Shown: positions 43,595 to 52,995, numbered from the stretch's first letter. The stretch: DNA of 64,000 nucleotides from CBDAPE01 sp965198325 (GCA_965198325.1 CBDAPE010000018.1:248001-312000), one strand, 5' to 3'. Program-made: numbers and translations. The notes: generated from the sequence alone by a model not told the origin.

Positions 43595-44985
43595 CTATTT
43601 CACAGCCTTCTGGAGACGCGCAGCGATGTTGTCGACCGCCGTCTGCGCGTCGATCTCATCGGCGCCTGCGGCGCTCAGCTCATCCATCATGATGTCCTGA
43701 GCGGCGATCAACGCCGGATGATGCGGCAACGCGTAGAACCAGCCATTCTTGCCAATCACGTTCTGGATCGCCATGTCGCCCTCGATCTGCTTCTCGTGAG
43801 ACCAGTCCGTGGCGATGACGTCCTTGCGCGTGCTGGAAATCCAGCCCAGAGGTGTTGCACGGGTCTGGACGTCGTTGGACAGCGCCCACTGCATGAGCAG
43901 GAACGCGGCCTCGGGATTCGTCGCCGTCGGCGGCACGACGTAAGAATAGACGAACGGCAGGGTTTTGTGAGTCGCGGGCAGGGCGAAGTAGCCAATGTTG
44001 CCCGCGGATTCGCAATCGGCGGCGTCCTCGAGGTAATAGACCGCGTCGGGCCAGAAGGTCGTGCTGAAAATCAGACCGGCGCAGAAATCGCGATATTGTT
44101 CGTCCCAGGTGTACTCCCGGTAGCTCGGCGGCGCGAAATCGCGCATGTCGAGCAGGAACTGCACCGTATCGACCGCCGCCGTGCCTTCGCCGATGACCAC
44201 GTTACCGTCGGCGTCGAAGATCTCGCCGCCATGGGCGACCAAGTTGGCCCAGGTGAACCAGAACACGGTCAGGTGCCGCTTGAAGGGCGAGCTGATGCCG
44301 TAATAGTCCTGATCGAGGGTATTGCCGGCCAACATCTCGCCCGCATCACGGCGGAAGAATTCTGCGATGTCGCGCCAGACCTCGTAGCTGGGCATTTCCA
44401 TGATCAGTCCGGGCTCGGGCAGGTCGTAGCCGTACTTCGCCTTGAACGCGGCGCGCTCACCAGGATCGGCGACGGTATCCTTGCGAATCACGCCGAAGGT
44501 CGCGAGAAACTGGAACGGGAGGGCGATCGCCTCACCCTTGTACATCGAGCTCTGAGCAATCAGCTCGGGCACGAAGTCGTCCCAGTTGAAGCCGGGGTCC
44601 CGAAGCGCCGGATTGTCGAGGAACGTTGCCATGGGCGTTGCGAAGTTCTGCTCACCGAACAGAGCCAGATGATAAGACAAGACCTGCATACCATCGAAAT
44701 GCTCAGATTCGGTCATCTGCTCGGCCACCATGCGTTGGGCGATCGCGAGCAGGTCTCCAAACTCGAAATTGACCGTGATCCCGGTGATCTCGGTAAACTC
44801 CGCCGAGACCTCCTGAAGCGCTAGCAGGGCGGATAGCCCTCGCAGATGATATTGATTTCAGTGCCTTTGTAAGGGGCCGCGGCCTCTTCGAGCGACCAGG
44901 CTTTCGCCTCGGTGCCCGATAGTCCGATTCCCAGCGCCGTGGCGGCGCACAGGCCGACGGCACTACGACGCATAATTGCTTTCAT
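43595..44985 (-). pseudogene. ABC transporter substrate-binding protein (family 1 type), frameshifted
   Basis: The N-terminus (from ATG at 44985, preceded by GGGAGAT) is a signal peptide MKAIMRRSAVGLCAATALGI, then mature sequence KGTEINIICEGYP. That frame stops at a TAG (44821-44823). The rest, beginning ALLALQEVSAEFTEITGITV, continues in another frame to 43595 and is a typical extracellular solute-binding protein of the maltose/glycerol 3-phosphate type. One missing base between about 44824 and 44840 explains the break and would give 463 residues. The break is inside the conserved N-terminus, so without correction the protein would not be exported. The ligand is unknown. Confidence 0.85.
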
Positions 44986-45292
44986 CGATTATCTCCCACA
45001 GAAGGTGATTTCGGGCGGTTGCCTGTGGACGGGCTCCGCCCTCTCCCATGCCGGCCGGACGGGTTTTTCCCCTCGCCGGTACCGACCAATTCAGCTTAGC
45101 GCATTTCGATACTTCCATTCACCAATAAATTGGGTGGGCGCAGGTCCGCGCCGTGGAAACAGACCTTGCAAGCGCTCGCGCCCTTGGCCTACGATCCACC
45201 GCCTGAGTCCTGAACGGCGCGGCACCCGCCGGGGGTGAACCCGGAGGGTGAGTATCTGTGCGCGCGCCGGCGCGGGCGGGGAGGGGAGAACG
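44986..45292. promoter_or_regulatory. divergent promoter region between binding protein and ATPase operons
   Basis: A 307-bp gap between the leftward binding protein gene and the rightward small-ORF/ATPase operon must contain both promoters. A short dyad CCAAT-AA-ATTGG lies at 45122-45133 and could be an operator, but it is too short to be convincing alone. The part near 45200-45290 is very GC-rich and ends in a strong GGGGAGGGGAGA ribosome-binding site. No coding sequence is supported. Confidence 0.35.
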
Positions 45293-45484
45293 ATGTCCAT
45301 GAGGCTTGGAGACTTGCGGGCGACGCTCTATACGCTGCTCTATTGCCTGCTGGTGGTGTTGGTGTGCGGCGGCCTGATCGAGGGCGGCGTGTCCCATATC
45401 ATCGTCGTTCCGCTCGGCCTGTTCGCCCTGCCGCTGATCGCGGCTGCTCCCTTCCTCTTCGTGCTCAAGGCGCGGAAAGAGTAG
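45293..45484 (+). CDS. small two-span membrane protein, 63 residues
   Basis: It begins MSMRLGDLRATLY at an ATG preceded by GGGGAGA, and contains two hydrophobic segments (about 11-30 and 35-56) ending in KARKE. It is 4 bp upstream of a second tiny membrane gene and in an operon with the ABC ATPase gene, so it may be an accessory component of the transporter. It belongs to no family that I recognise. Small membrane proteins of other types accompany some glycerol-type ABC transporters, but homology to them is not evident. Confidence 0.65.
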   Translation: MSMRLGDLRATLYTLLYCLLVVLVCGGLIEGGVSHIIVVPLGLFALPLIAAAPFLFVLKARKE

Positions 45485-45488
45485 GCCG

Positions 45489-45647
45489 ATGCTGCCCCAT
45501 CTTGCGGTCCTCGGCGTCTCGACCCCGTTCATCGTCGGGCTCGGCTTCTGGAATACCCGGAAAAAATTCTTCACGCCCGGCGAACTCCGGTTCTGGGGCG
45601 TGTGTGTTTTCGTCGCGATCGAATTCATTTATCTGGGGATTTTCTGA
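45489..45647 (+). CDS. very small membrane protein, 52 residues
   Basis: It encodes MLPHLAVLGVSTPFIVGLGF, a basic NTRKKF turn, then a second hydrophobic segment ending EFIYLGIF. It lies between the 63-residue protein gene (4-bp gap) and the ATPase gene, whose ATG overlaps its TGA (TGATG). That overlap and spacing argue for translational coupling and a real gene. Function is unknown; an accessory subunit of the ABC transporter is the inference. Confidence 0.6.
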   Translation: MLPHLAVLGVSTPFIVGLGFWNTRKKFFTPGELRFWGVCVFVAIEFIYLGIF

Positions 45648-46726
45648 TGACCGACGTCCGGCTCCAGGACCTGACCAAGAAGTTCGGCGATTTCGTTGCG
45701 GTCGACGCCATCAATCTGTCCATCGACGACGGCGAGTTCGTCGTCTTCGTCGGTCCGTCGGGTTGCGGTAAGACCACCTCGCTTCGCATGGTCGCGGGGT
45801 TGGAGGAAGTCACCGCGGGCCAGATCTTCATCGGCGATCGCGACGTCGCCCGGGTCCACGCCAAGGACCGCGACGTCGCCATGGTCTTCCAGTCCTACGC
45901 GCTCTATCCCCACATGACGGTGGCGCAGAATCTCGGCTTCGCGCTTAAATTGCGGAAATTGCCAAAAGACGAGATTGACAAGCGGGTCCGCGAAGTCGCG
46001 TCGATTCTCGGCATCACCGAGGAATTGCCGCGCAAACCCAAGACCCTCTCGGGCGGCCAGCAGCAGCGCGTCGCCCTGGGCCGCGCGATCGTGCGCAATC
46101 CCTCGGTGTTCCTGTTCGACGAGCCGCTCTCGAACCTGGACGCCAAGCTGCGTACGGCCATGCGCGCCGAACTCATCAAGCTCCATCACCGGCTCGAATC
46201 GACGATGATCTACGTGACCCACGACCAGGTCGAGGCGATGACCATGGGCGATCGCATCGTGGTCATGAACGAGGGCACGATTCAGCAGGCGGGCACGCCG
46301 CTCGAGGTTTACGACGACCCCGACAACGCCTTCGTCGCGGGCTTCATCGGCAGCCCGGCGATGAACCTGTTCGACGGCCGGGTGAGCACTGCGGACAGCG
46401 GCCTGACCTTTACCGTCGACGGACTGAACATCCCGCTGCCCGGCGGTCATCCGGCGAGTCGAGCACAGGCGATCCGGCTCGGAATTCGTCCCGATTTCCT
46501 GGTGGTCTATCCGCCCGCGGGTTCGGCCGCGTTCGACGGCCATGTCGAGGTCGTCGAGCATCTCGGCGCTGAGACGATCATAGCGCTGTCGACGTCGGGA
46601 CCCGAGGTCACCGCGAAGATCAAGCGCAACGATAAACTCCATCACGGTATGAACATCCGGATCGGCGCCGATCCGGCCCAAGTCCTCGCCTTCGACGGCG
46701 AGACCGGTGAGCGCCTGCGGGCCTAG
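45647..46726 (+). CDS. ABC transporter ATP-binding protein (MalK/UgpC family)
   Basis: A 359-residue ATPase with Walker A GPSGCGKTT at 36-44, signature LSGGQQQ, Walker B VFLFDEPLSNLDAKL, and a C-terminal TOBE/OB regulatory domain (residues about 240-359), typical of sugar and polyol importers. It is the only importer ATPase in the window and so is the likely engine for permease set 2 and perhaps set 1. The start overlaps the stop of the upstream small gene by one base. It converges on the aminotransferase gene with a 63-bp gap. Confidence 0.92.
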   Translation: MTDVRLQDLTKKFGDFVAVDAINLSIDDGEFVVFVGPSGCGKTTSLRMVAGLEEVTAGQIFIGDRDVARVHAKDRDVAMVFQSYALYPHMTVAQNLGFALKLRKLPKDEIDKRVREVASILGITEELPRKPKTLSGGQQQRVALGRAIVRNPSVFLFDEPLSNLDAKLRTAMRAELIKLHHRLESTMIYVTHDQVEAMTMGDRIVVMNEGTIQQAGTPLEVYDDPDNAFVAGFIGSPAMNLFDGRVSTADSGLTFTVDGLNIPLPGGHPASRAQAIRLGIRPDFLVVYPPAGSAAFDGHVEVVEHLGAETIIALSTSGPEVTAKIKRNDKLHHGMNIRIGADPAQVLAFDGETGERLRA

Positions 46727-46789
46727 ACGATCTGCGCTCGGAAGGACCGCGCGCGCATCCGCCGTCGCTCGCTCCTCGCCGGTCCGGTC

Positions 46790-48109
46790 CTACCAGCCGG
46801 CGAAGGCCGCGACCGCATCGTCCGGCACGCGGCCTGCCGCCACGTCGTCGAACGCCCGATCGAGAATTTCGAGACCCGCCGAAGCCTCGTTCTCGCTTAG
46901 GATCAACGGTGGGGTGAGCTCAAGGACGTTCGACGCCGTGCCCACATAAAACAGCACGAGCCCCAGCTCGTAGGCCCGGTAGACCAGTTTCGAAGCCTCG
47001 AGCGCCGCCGGCTCCTTGGTCGCCCGGTCACGCACCAGCTCAACGCCGATGGCAAGGCCGCGGCCGCGCACATCGCCGATCAGGGTATGCTTGTTGGCGA
47101 GCTGGCGGAACCCTTCCATGAGCTGCCCGCCCACCCGGGCGGCATTGTCGATCAGGCCGCCCTGCTGAACCGTGCGCAGCACGGCCCGCCCGGCGGACGC
47201 GCACACGGGGTTGCCCGACGCCGTCATGATCGAAAACGCGGTCGCAAAATCCATGATCGCGGCAGGCCCCACAACCGCCGAAAGGGGCAATCCCCCGCCC
47301 AGTCCCTTGCCGAAACTCACGATGTCCGGCGCAAGTCCGTCATGCTCGAACGCATGCATCAGGCCGGATCGACCGAGCCCGACCTTGACCTCGTCGACCA
47401 CGATGAGGATGCCGTGATTCCGGCAACGCGTCTCGAGCCCCTTCATAAAACCCGGCGGCGGGACGATCACGCCGCCGTCCGACTGGATCGGCTCGATGAA
47501 CACCGCGGCGACCTCTTCGGGTGGGCAGTCGCCCGCGAACAGATCGTCGAGCCGGGCCAGGACGCCTGCTGCGAGATCACCTTCAATCTGGGGCCGGTAG
47601 GGATCGGGATAGGGCAGATAGACGACGCCGCCGCGCGCCGGGACGTGCGCCTGTGAGCTATGGCCCGAGACGGACATGGAGCCGGAGATGCCGCCGTGAT
47701 AGGCCCCGTGGAAGGTAATGAAGCGCTTGCGCCCGGTCGCCGCCTCGGCGAGACGGACGACCATGTCGTTCGCGTCCGAGCCCGAATGTCCGAACCACAC
47801 CTTGCGAGGGGTGTCGCCCGGAACGATCGCGAGCAGCTCTTCGGCGAGACAGACCGCGGGTTCGGAGGCATAGGACAACAGACTCGCCGAGGCCATGCCG
47901 TTCGCGGCAGTCGTAACCGCCTCGGCAACCGCCGGGTGGCTGTAGCCCAGTCCCGCCGCGCCCCATGACGCGGCGAAATCGAGCAGGCGGCGGTCGTCTC
48001 TCTCGATTATGTAGCAACCCTCGCCGCCAACCGGCGCGACCGGAAAGAAGCGCAGCTTTTCGATCCCGGCGATGACCGCGTCATCGCGCCTCAACAGGTC
48101 TTCGGTCAT
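46790..48109 (-). CDS. class III aminotransferase, copy 1
   Basis: A 439-residue PLP-dependent aminotransferase of fold type I. K268 in VSFGKGLGGG is the Schiff-base lysine and D239 in VVDEVKVG binds the pyridine nitrogen; GHSGSDAND contacts the phosphate. Class III enzymes act on terminal amino groups (omega-amino acids, GABA, ornithine). The specific substrate is not predictable. It is a tandem paralogue of the next gene, 16 bp away on the same strand, so the two may be co-transcribed or act as a heteromer. Confidence 0.88.
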   Translation of the reverse strand: MTEDLLRRDDAVIAGIEKLRFFPVAPVGGEGCYIIERDDRRLLDFAASWGAAGLGYSHPAVAEAVTTAANGMASASLLSYASEPAVCLAEELLAIVPGDTPRKVWFGHSGSDANDMVVRLAEAATGRKRFITFHGAYHGGISGSMSVSGHSSQAHVPARGGVVYLPYPDPYRPQIEGDLAAGVLARLDDLFAGDCPPEEVAAVFIEPIQSDGGVIVPPPGFMKGLETRCRNHGILIVVDEVKVGLGRSGLMHAFEHDGLAPDIVSFGKGLGGGLPLSAVVGPAAIMDFATAFSIMTASGNPVCASAGRAVLRTVQQGGLIDNAARVGGQLMEGFRQLANKHTLIGDVRGRGLAIGVELVRDRATKEPAALEASKLVYRAYELGLVLFYVGTASNVLELTPPLILSENEASAGLEILDRAFDDVAAGRVPDDAVAAFAGW

Positions 48110-48125
48110 GGGCCGGACCCGCCTC

Positions 48126-49439
48126 TCACCACATCATGAATTCGGCAACGGTCTCGTCGGCGACCTTGCCCGCGACAACATCGGCAAACGCCTGATCCAT
48201 GACGGCAAGACCCTCGCGGGCCTCGTCCTCGCTGAGCAGAAGAGACGGCGTCAGTTCGAGCACGTTGCCCGCCAGCCCGACATAGATCAACGCGACGCCC
48301 AATTCGTAGGCGCGGTAGATGATCTTCGCGGTCACCGTGGGATCGACCGGCTCCTTGGTCGCCCGGTCGGTGACCAGATCGACGCCCACCGCAAGCCCAC
48401 GGCCCCGCACGTCGCCGATCATTTCGTGGCGTCCGCCCAAGTCACGAAAGCCGTCCATCAGGATGGCGCCGATGCGCGACGCGTTCGCCGCCAGATCCTG
48501 TTCGATCATGGTGTCGAGAATCGCACAGCCGGCAGCCGTGCAAACGGGGTTGCCCGCCGTCGTCTCTATCGCGAAGGCCGGCGTATGATCGAGCATGTCC
48601 GCCGGACCGACCACGGCCGAAAGCGGCATGCCGCCGCCGATGCCCTTGCCGAAGGCCACAACATCGGGGCTCAGATCCTCATGTTGAAACGCATGCATCA
48701 TTCCGGACCGGCACAGGCCGACCTTGACCTCGTCGAGCACGACGAGGATACCGTGCTCCCGGCAGCGATCCTGCAGCCCTCTGAGAAACCCCGGGGGCGG
48801 CACGATGAGACCGCCGTCGGACATGATCGGCTCGATCATCACCGCTGCAACCTGGTCCGGCGGCGTCGTCGTCTCGAACTGGTAATCGAGAATTTTCAAA
48901 ACCTCTTCGCCGGAGAATTGCCCGCGGTAGGGATCCGGATAGGGCAACAGAAGGAGGCCCGGCCGGGGCAGGGTATGGGTCTGGGAAGTATGGCCCGAAA
49001 CTGCGATCGAGCCCGATATCCCGCCATGATAGGAGCCGATGAAAGAGATAATCCGGGGTCGCCCGCTGCCCTCGACGATCGCCCGCACGGCGGCGTCGTT
49101 TGCGTCCGACCCGGAATGGCCGATCCAGACCTTGCGCTCCCCGTTTCCCGGCGTGATCGCAAGCAGCTTCTCGGCGAAAGCCGTGGCATGCTCGTTGGGA
49201 TACATCAAGAGGCTGGCCGTCGCCATACCGGCCACCGCCTCGGTCACCGCGTCGACAATCCGGGGGTGAGCGTAGCCCAGGCTCGCCGCGCCGGCCGAAG
49301 AGGACAGGTCGAGAATCTTCCGGCCGTCCTCGTCGAAGACATAGGACCCGGCGCCCTTCGACGCGCACAATGGCGAGAAGCGGAGCTTTTCGACACCGGC
49401 GATTGCCGCGTTGTCGCGCTCGCGCAGTCCGAGATTCAT
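48126..49439 (-). CDS. class III aminotransferase, copy 2
   Basis: A 437-residue paralogue of the adjacent gene with the same landmarks: GHSGSDAND, LDEVKVG and K265 in VAFGKGIGGG. The start MNLGLRERDN at 49439 is preceded by GGGAGAGGA. N-termini of the pair align (AAIAGVEKLRF and AVIAGIEKLRF), showing tandem duplication with substantial divergence. It is 37 bp downstream of the isochorismatase gene and is probably in the same operon. Confidence 0.88.
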   Translation of the reverse strand: MNLGLRERDNAAIAGVEKLRFSPLCASKGAGSYVFDEDGRKILDLSSSAGAASLGYAHPRIVDAVTEAVAGMATASLLMYPNEHATAFAEKLLAITPGNGERKVWIGHSGSDANDAAVRAIVEGSGRPRIISFIGSYHGGISGSIAVSGHTSQTHTLPRPGLLLLPYPDPYRGQFSGEEVLKILDYQFETTTPPDQVAAVMIEPIMSDGGLIVPPPGFLRGLQDRCREHGILVVLDEVKVGLCRSGMMHAFQHEDLSPDVVAFGKGIGGGMPLSAVVGPADMLDHTPAFAIETTAGNPVCTAAGCAILDTMIEQDLAANASRIGAILMDGFRDLGGRHEMIGDVRGRGLAVGVDLVTDRATKEPVDPTVTAKIIYRAYELGVALIYVGLAGNVLELTPSLLLSEDEAREGLAVMDQAFADVVAGKVADETVAEFMMW

Positions 49440-49476
49440 GGCTGTCCTCTCCCTATCCGAAACCTTGATCGGTCGA

Positions 49477-50173
49477 TCAGCCCACCGCGCGACGCGCCGA
49501 TGCAAGCTCCGCGATCAAATCGTCGACCGTCACCTGGCGGCAATAACCCTTGTTGAGCTCCATCGACGCAGCGTGGCGTTCGGGCGTGTAGGTTGCGCAG
49601 CAAGTCGCCGGCCAGGGTCACCAGGAAACCATTGTCGCAGGCGTCGCGGACCGCCGTATCGACGCACTGATCGGTCACGGTGCCGCAGATTATAAGGTAA
49701 TCGACGCCCAAATTGCGCAGAAGGTATTCGATGTTGGTCGAATTGAAGACGCTCGATGCGGTCTTGGGAATAACGATTTCGTCGCCGACGGGCGCGATCT
49801 CATCGATGACCTTGGCATCCCACGAGCCGACCGGGACGTTGAAGCTCGAGATCTTGTAATCGAGTCCCCGGTCCCGGCCGTCCAGCGTGAGACTCTGGAT
49901 CACCATGAAGACGACCTCGCCGCCGGCCTCGCGGACCGCGTCCTGCAGACGCTTGGTGTTGGGATAGACGACAGGCTCGAGACGATCGAAATAATAGCCG
50001 TATGTCTCGCGCATCGTCACGTCGTCGACATCTTCGAACTCGGCACCGTCCACGTGGCAGCAATAGTTCTGGACATCGATGATCAGCATTGCCGTGCGGT
50101 CCGGCTCGACGGGCACGTCCCGGCTCAGCGTCGGCTCGCTCGACGGCGCGATCGGTGTGACATTGTCAACCAT
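49477..50173 (-). pseudogene. isochorismatase-family cysteine hydrolase, frameshifted near the C-terminus
   Basis: An isochorismatase-fold hydrolase with the catalytic triad visible: D33 in LIIDVQN, K137 in VIPKTAS and C170 in GTVTDQCVDT. Family members hydrolyse amides such as N-carbamoylsarcosine, ureidoacrylate and nicotinamide. After LVTLAGD the frame shifts: the continuation CATYTPERHAASMELNKGYC and the stop at 49477 are in another frame. One extra base in GCAAGTC (49600-49606) explains it, and removing it gives a 231-residue protein. If real, the frameshift would replace the last 50-odd residues. The start at 50173 follows GGGAGGG. Confidence 0.82.
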
Positions 50174-50258
50174 GCCTAACCCTCCCTTGGGCATCGATCT
50201 TTGCAATCTTGAAATCCACTATAGCGCAGCCTGCGACCCGCCCAAACACACGATCTGC

Positions 50259-51431
50259 TTAGCCAACGGCCACCAGCGCATTGTCGAGATCCGCGATCAG
50301 ATCGTCGACATTTTCGACACCGACCGAAAGGCGCACGAGGCCGTCGTCGATGCCGAGGCCGGCCCGAATCTCGGCCGGGATGGAGGCATGGGTCATGATC
50401 GCAGGATGCTCGATCAGGCTTTCCACCCCGCCCAGACTTTCGGCCAGCGCGAACAGCTCGCAACGCTCCAGGAAACTGCGGGAGGCGTCGAGCCCGCCCT
50501 TGAGCACTGCTGTCACCATGCCACCGAAGCTTTCCATCTGATACTTCGCCAAGGCGTGCTGGGGATGTGAGGCAAGCCCCGGGTAGTAGATCCGGTCCAC
50601 TGCCGGATGGCTTTCGAGCCAGTCAGCAATTGCCGCGGCATTTTCGCAGTGGCGCTGCATGCGGAGCGCCAGGGTTTTGAGGCCGCGCAGTGCGAGGAAG
50701 GAGTCGAACGGTCCCTGAACTGCGCCGACGGCGTTCTGCAGATAGCCGAATTGACCGGCGAGCTGCGCGTTTTCCCCGACGACCACGACACCGCCCACAA
50801 TGTCCGAATGGCCGTTGAGGTATTTGGTCGCGGAATGCAGTACTATGTCGAAGCCCCGCTCGAGGGGGCGCTGGATCCACGGGCTCGCGAAGGTATTGTC
50901 GGCAACCGTGAGGATGTCGCGCTCGCGGGCGACGTCTGCGATCATTTCAAGATCGACCAGCTTGAGCAGGGGATTGGTCGGCGTTTCGACCCAGATCATC
51001 CGGGTTTCGGGCCGAATCGCCGTCTCGATCGCGGTTCGGTCTGCCATATCGACGAAACTGAACCGGAGTCCCGCCGAACGTTTGCGGACATTTTCGAACA
51101 GCCGGTAGGTGCCGCCATAGAGGTCGTCCACCGCCAGCACGTGAGCGCCCGAATCGAACAGATCGAGCACCGTTGCCGTCGCGGCGAGCCCCGATGCGAA
51201 GGCGTAGCCCCGAGTGCCCCCCTCGAGGTCCGCGACGCAATCCTCGTAGGCTTGGCGCGTCGGGTTCCTGGTCCGGGAATACTCGAAGCCCTTGTGGACG
51301 CCGGGGCTCTCCTGAACATAGGTCGAGGTGGCATAGATCGGGGTCATGATCGCGCCGGTCGTCGGGTCGGGTACCTGTCCCGCATGGACGGTACGGGTCT
51401 CGAACCGACCGCGCGGGCGGTTTTTCTGCAT
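50259..51431 (-). CDS. cystathionine gamma-synthase/lyase-type PLP enzyme
   Basis: A 390-residue fold type I PLP enzyme of the Cys/Met metabolism family. The Schiff-base lysine is K203 in HSATKYLNGHSD; the phosphate-binding YSRTRNPT (51-58) comes from the neighbouring subunit and SGLAAT is conserved. Cystathionine gamma-lyase, gamma-synthase and methionine gamma-lyase share these motifs, so the reaction is not resolved. A metB or mgl-type name would be premature. The gene has its own 85-bp upstream gap to the isochorismatase gene and reads the same way. Confidence 0.85.
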   Translation of the reverse strand: MQKNRPRGRFETRTVHAGQVPDPTTGAIMTPIYATSTYVQESPGVHKGFEYSRTRNPTRQAYEDCVADLEGGTRGYAFASGLAATATVLDLFDSGAHVLAVDDLYGGTYRLFENVRKRSAGLRFSFVDMADRTAIETAIRPETRMIWVETPTNPLLKLVDLEMIADVARERDILTVADNTFASPWIQRPLERGFDIVLHSATKYLNGHSDIVGGVVVVGENAQLAGQFGYLQNAVGAVQGPFDSFLALRGLKTLALRMQRHCENAAAIADWLESHPAVDRIYYPGLASHPQHALAKYQMESFGGMVTAVLKGGLDASRSFLERCELFALAESLGGVESLIEHPAIMTHASIPAEIRAGLGIDDGLVRLSVGVENVDDLIADLDNALVAVG

Positions 51432-51564
51432 TGGCGTGTCCTCGTTTCGAAGCGGCTCACTCTAACGCAGTTCGAGCCGACCCGGTAGCGAGCCGCTTTC
51501 CACACCGGGGACTTTTCCGCTAACGTGGCCGTCGGTTTGCCCCCAAGGCCCGAGTATTCGCCTC

Positions 51565-52917
51565 ATGACCCAGCTCTATCATGCCAGCATTTACAATCGA
51601 GATGGCGATATCGGCAGCTTCTGGGAGGCCTCCGCCGGCCCGAGTGTGGAGGGCTGCGACCCGCTCGAAGGCGATCACAGCTGCGACGTCGCGATCATCG
51701 GCGGTGGTTTTACCGGTCTCGCAACGGCGCTCCATCTGGCCCGCAATTACGACATCGAGCCGCGTGTCCTCGAGGCCGGTCCACCCGGCTGGGGCGCGTC
51801 GGGACGCAACGGCGGTTTCTGCGACGAAGGCTGCACCTTCGTCTCGTTACGAAACATGGTCGCCCGGTTCGGACTCGAGGAAACCCGGCGCTTTCACGCA
51901 ACGGAGCACGAGGCCATCGATCTTGTACGCGAGACGGCCGAGGCGGAAGTCATCGAGATCGACGCGCACGGCGAGGGCATCATCGGCGTCGCCCACAAGC
52001 CGTCACGCATGGCGTATTTCGAATCCGTGAGCGAGACCGTCTCAGAGCTGTTTGGCGAACGTTACACCATCTGGAGCCCGGACGAGCTGGCCCAGCGCGC
52101 CTACAGCGGGCCCGAGGCCTTTGGCGGACTTCACATTCCATTCGGCTTCGGATTGCACCCGCTAAAATATGCTCGGGGCCTCGCTCGCGCCGCGCTTCGT
52201 CACGGCGCGACAATCCATGCACGCTCCGAAGTACTCGGCTGGGAGCGTAATGGCCACGGCCATCTGTTGCGCACAGCACGGGGGAGCTTGCGCGCGAATC
52301 GGGTGGTCCTGGCCACGAACGGCTTTACCACCGACGATCTCGACGCCCGCTTTTCTGGCCGCGTCCTGCCGGTTCTGTCGAATATCATCACAACCCGTCC
52401 GCTCACGGCCGGTGAGCGCGCGGCTCAGGGCTGGGTCACGGACGCGCCGGTTTTTAGTTCTCACGATCTGGTGTTCTACTACCGCATGCTACCCGATGGG
52501 CGGTTCATGCTGGGCGGTCGGGGCGGAACTTCGACGGCGCCGGGTTCGGCCGAACGAATGCGCGCCTGGATGACCCGGCGGCTCGGCGAAATGTGGCCTG
52601 CCTGGAAGGGCGTCGAGATCACCCACTATTGGCGCGGTTTCATCTGCGTCACGTTCGACGGGCTGCCCCATGTCGGTCATTTCCCCGACGATCCGACAAC
52701 CTTTTATTCCCTCGCCTATCACGGCAACGGAGTTGCAATGACCGGTTGGTGTGGCCGGGCGCTGGCCGGCATGATCGCGGGCGATCCGTCCTGGCGCCTG
52801 CAGGGTTTGCCCGGCCCGCTTACCCGGCCGCTTCCCGTTTTTCCGTTGCCCGCGCTGCGTCTGCTCTATCTCCGTGCCCGCTACGCCCTTTACCGCGTCC
52901 AGGATCGCTATTTCTGA
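51565..52917 (+). CDS. DAO-family FAD oxidoreductase, PuuB-like
   Basis: A 450-residue FAD-dependent oxidoreductase. The GxGxxG motif is at 46-51 (IIGGGFTG), followed by GWGASGRNGGF, typical of gamma-glutamylputrescine oxidoreductase and related amine oxidoreductases. The C-terminal FAD-binding block SLAYHGNGVAMTG is present. It likely oxidises a secondary or primary amine to an imine. It is divergent from the PLP enzyme gene and upstream of a class I amidotransferase gene, a combination that echoes the Puu pathway. Confidence 0.85.
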   Translation: MTQLYHASIYNRDGDIGSFWEASAGPSVEGCDPLEGDHSCDVAIIGGGFTGLATALHLARNYDIEPRVLEAGPPGWGASGRNGGFCDEGCTFVSLRNMVARFGLEETRRFHATEHEAIDLVRETAEAEVIEIDAHGEGIIGVAHKPSRMAYFESVSETVSELFGERYTIWSPDELAQRAYSGPEAFGGLHIPFGFGLHPLKYARGLARAALRHGATIHARSEVLGWERNGHGHLLRTARGSLRANRVVLATNGFTTDDLDARFSGRVLPVLSNIITTRPLTAGERAAQGWVTDAPVFSSHDLVFYYRMLPDGRFMLGGRGGTSTAPGSAERMRAWMTRRLGEMWPAWKGVEITHYWRGFICVTFDGLPHVGHFPDDPTTFYSLAYHGNGVAMTGWCGRALAGMIAGDPSWRLQGLPGPLTRPLPVFPLPALRLLYLRARYALYRVQDRYF

Positions 52918-52995
52918 CCCGGACGGCCCCGTGGCCCCGACCACGACGGCTGGTGTAAGCTTTCTCAAATAACGGTGCGATCAAGGAGGACGGTC

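Noticed and set aside
45122..45133. CCAAT-AA-ATTGG dyad as a defined operator
   Set aside because: The arms are only five bases and no second copy was noticed near related genes. It is mentioned only within the divergent promoter region.
48072..49556. 494-codon plus-strand frame opposite the second aminotransferase gene
   Set aside because: The minus-strand gene has an intact PLP site and ribosome-binding site. The plus frame is rich in Arg, His and Asp without domain character.
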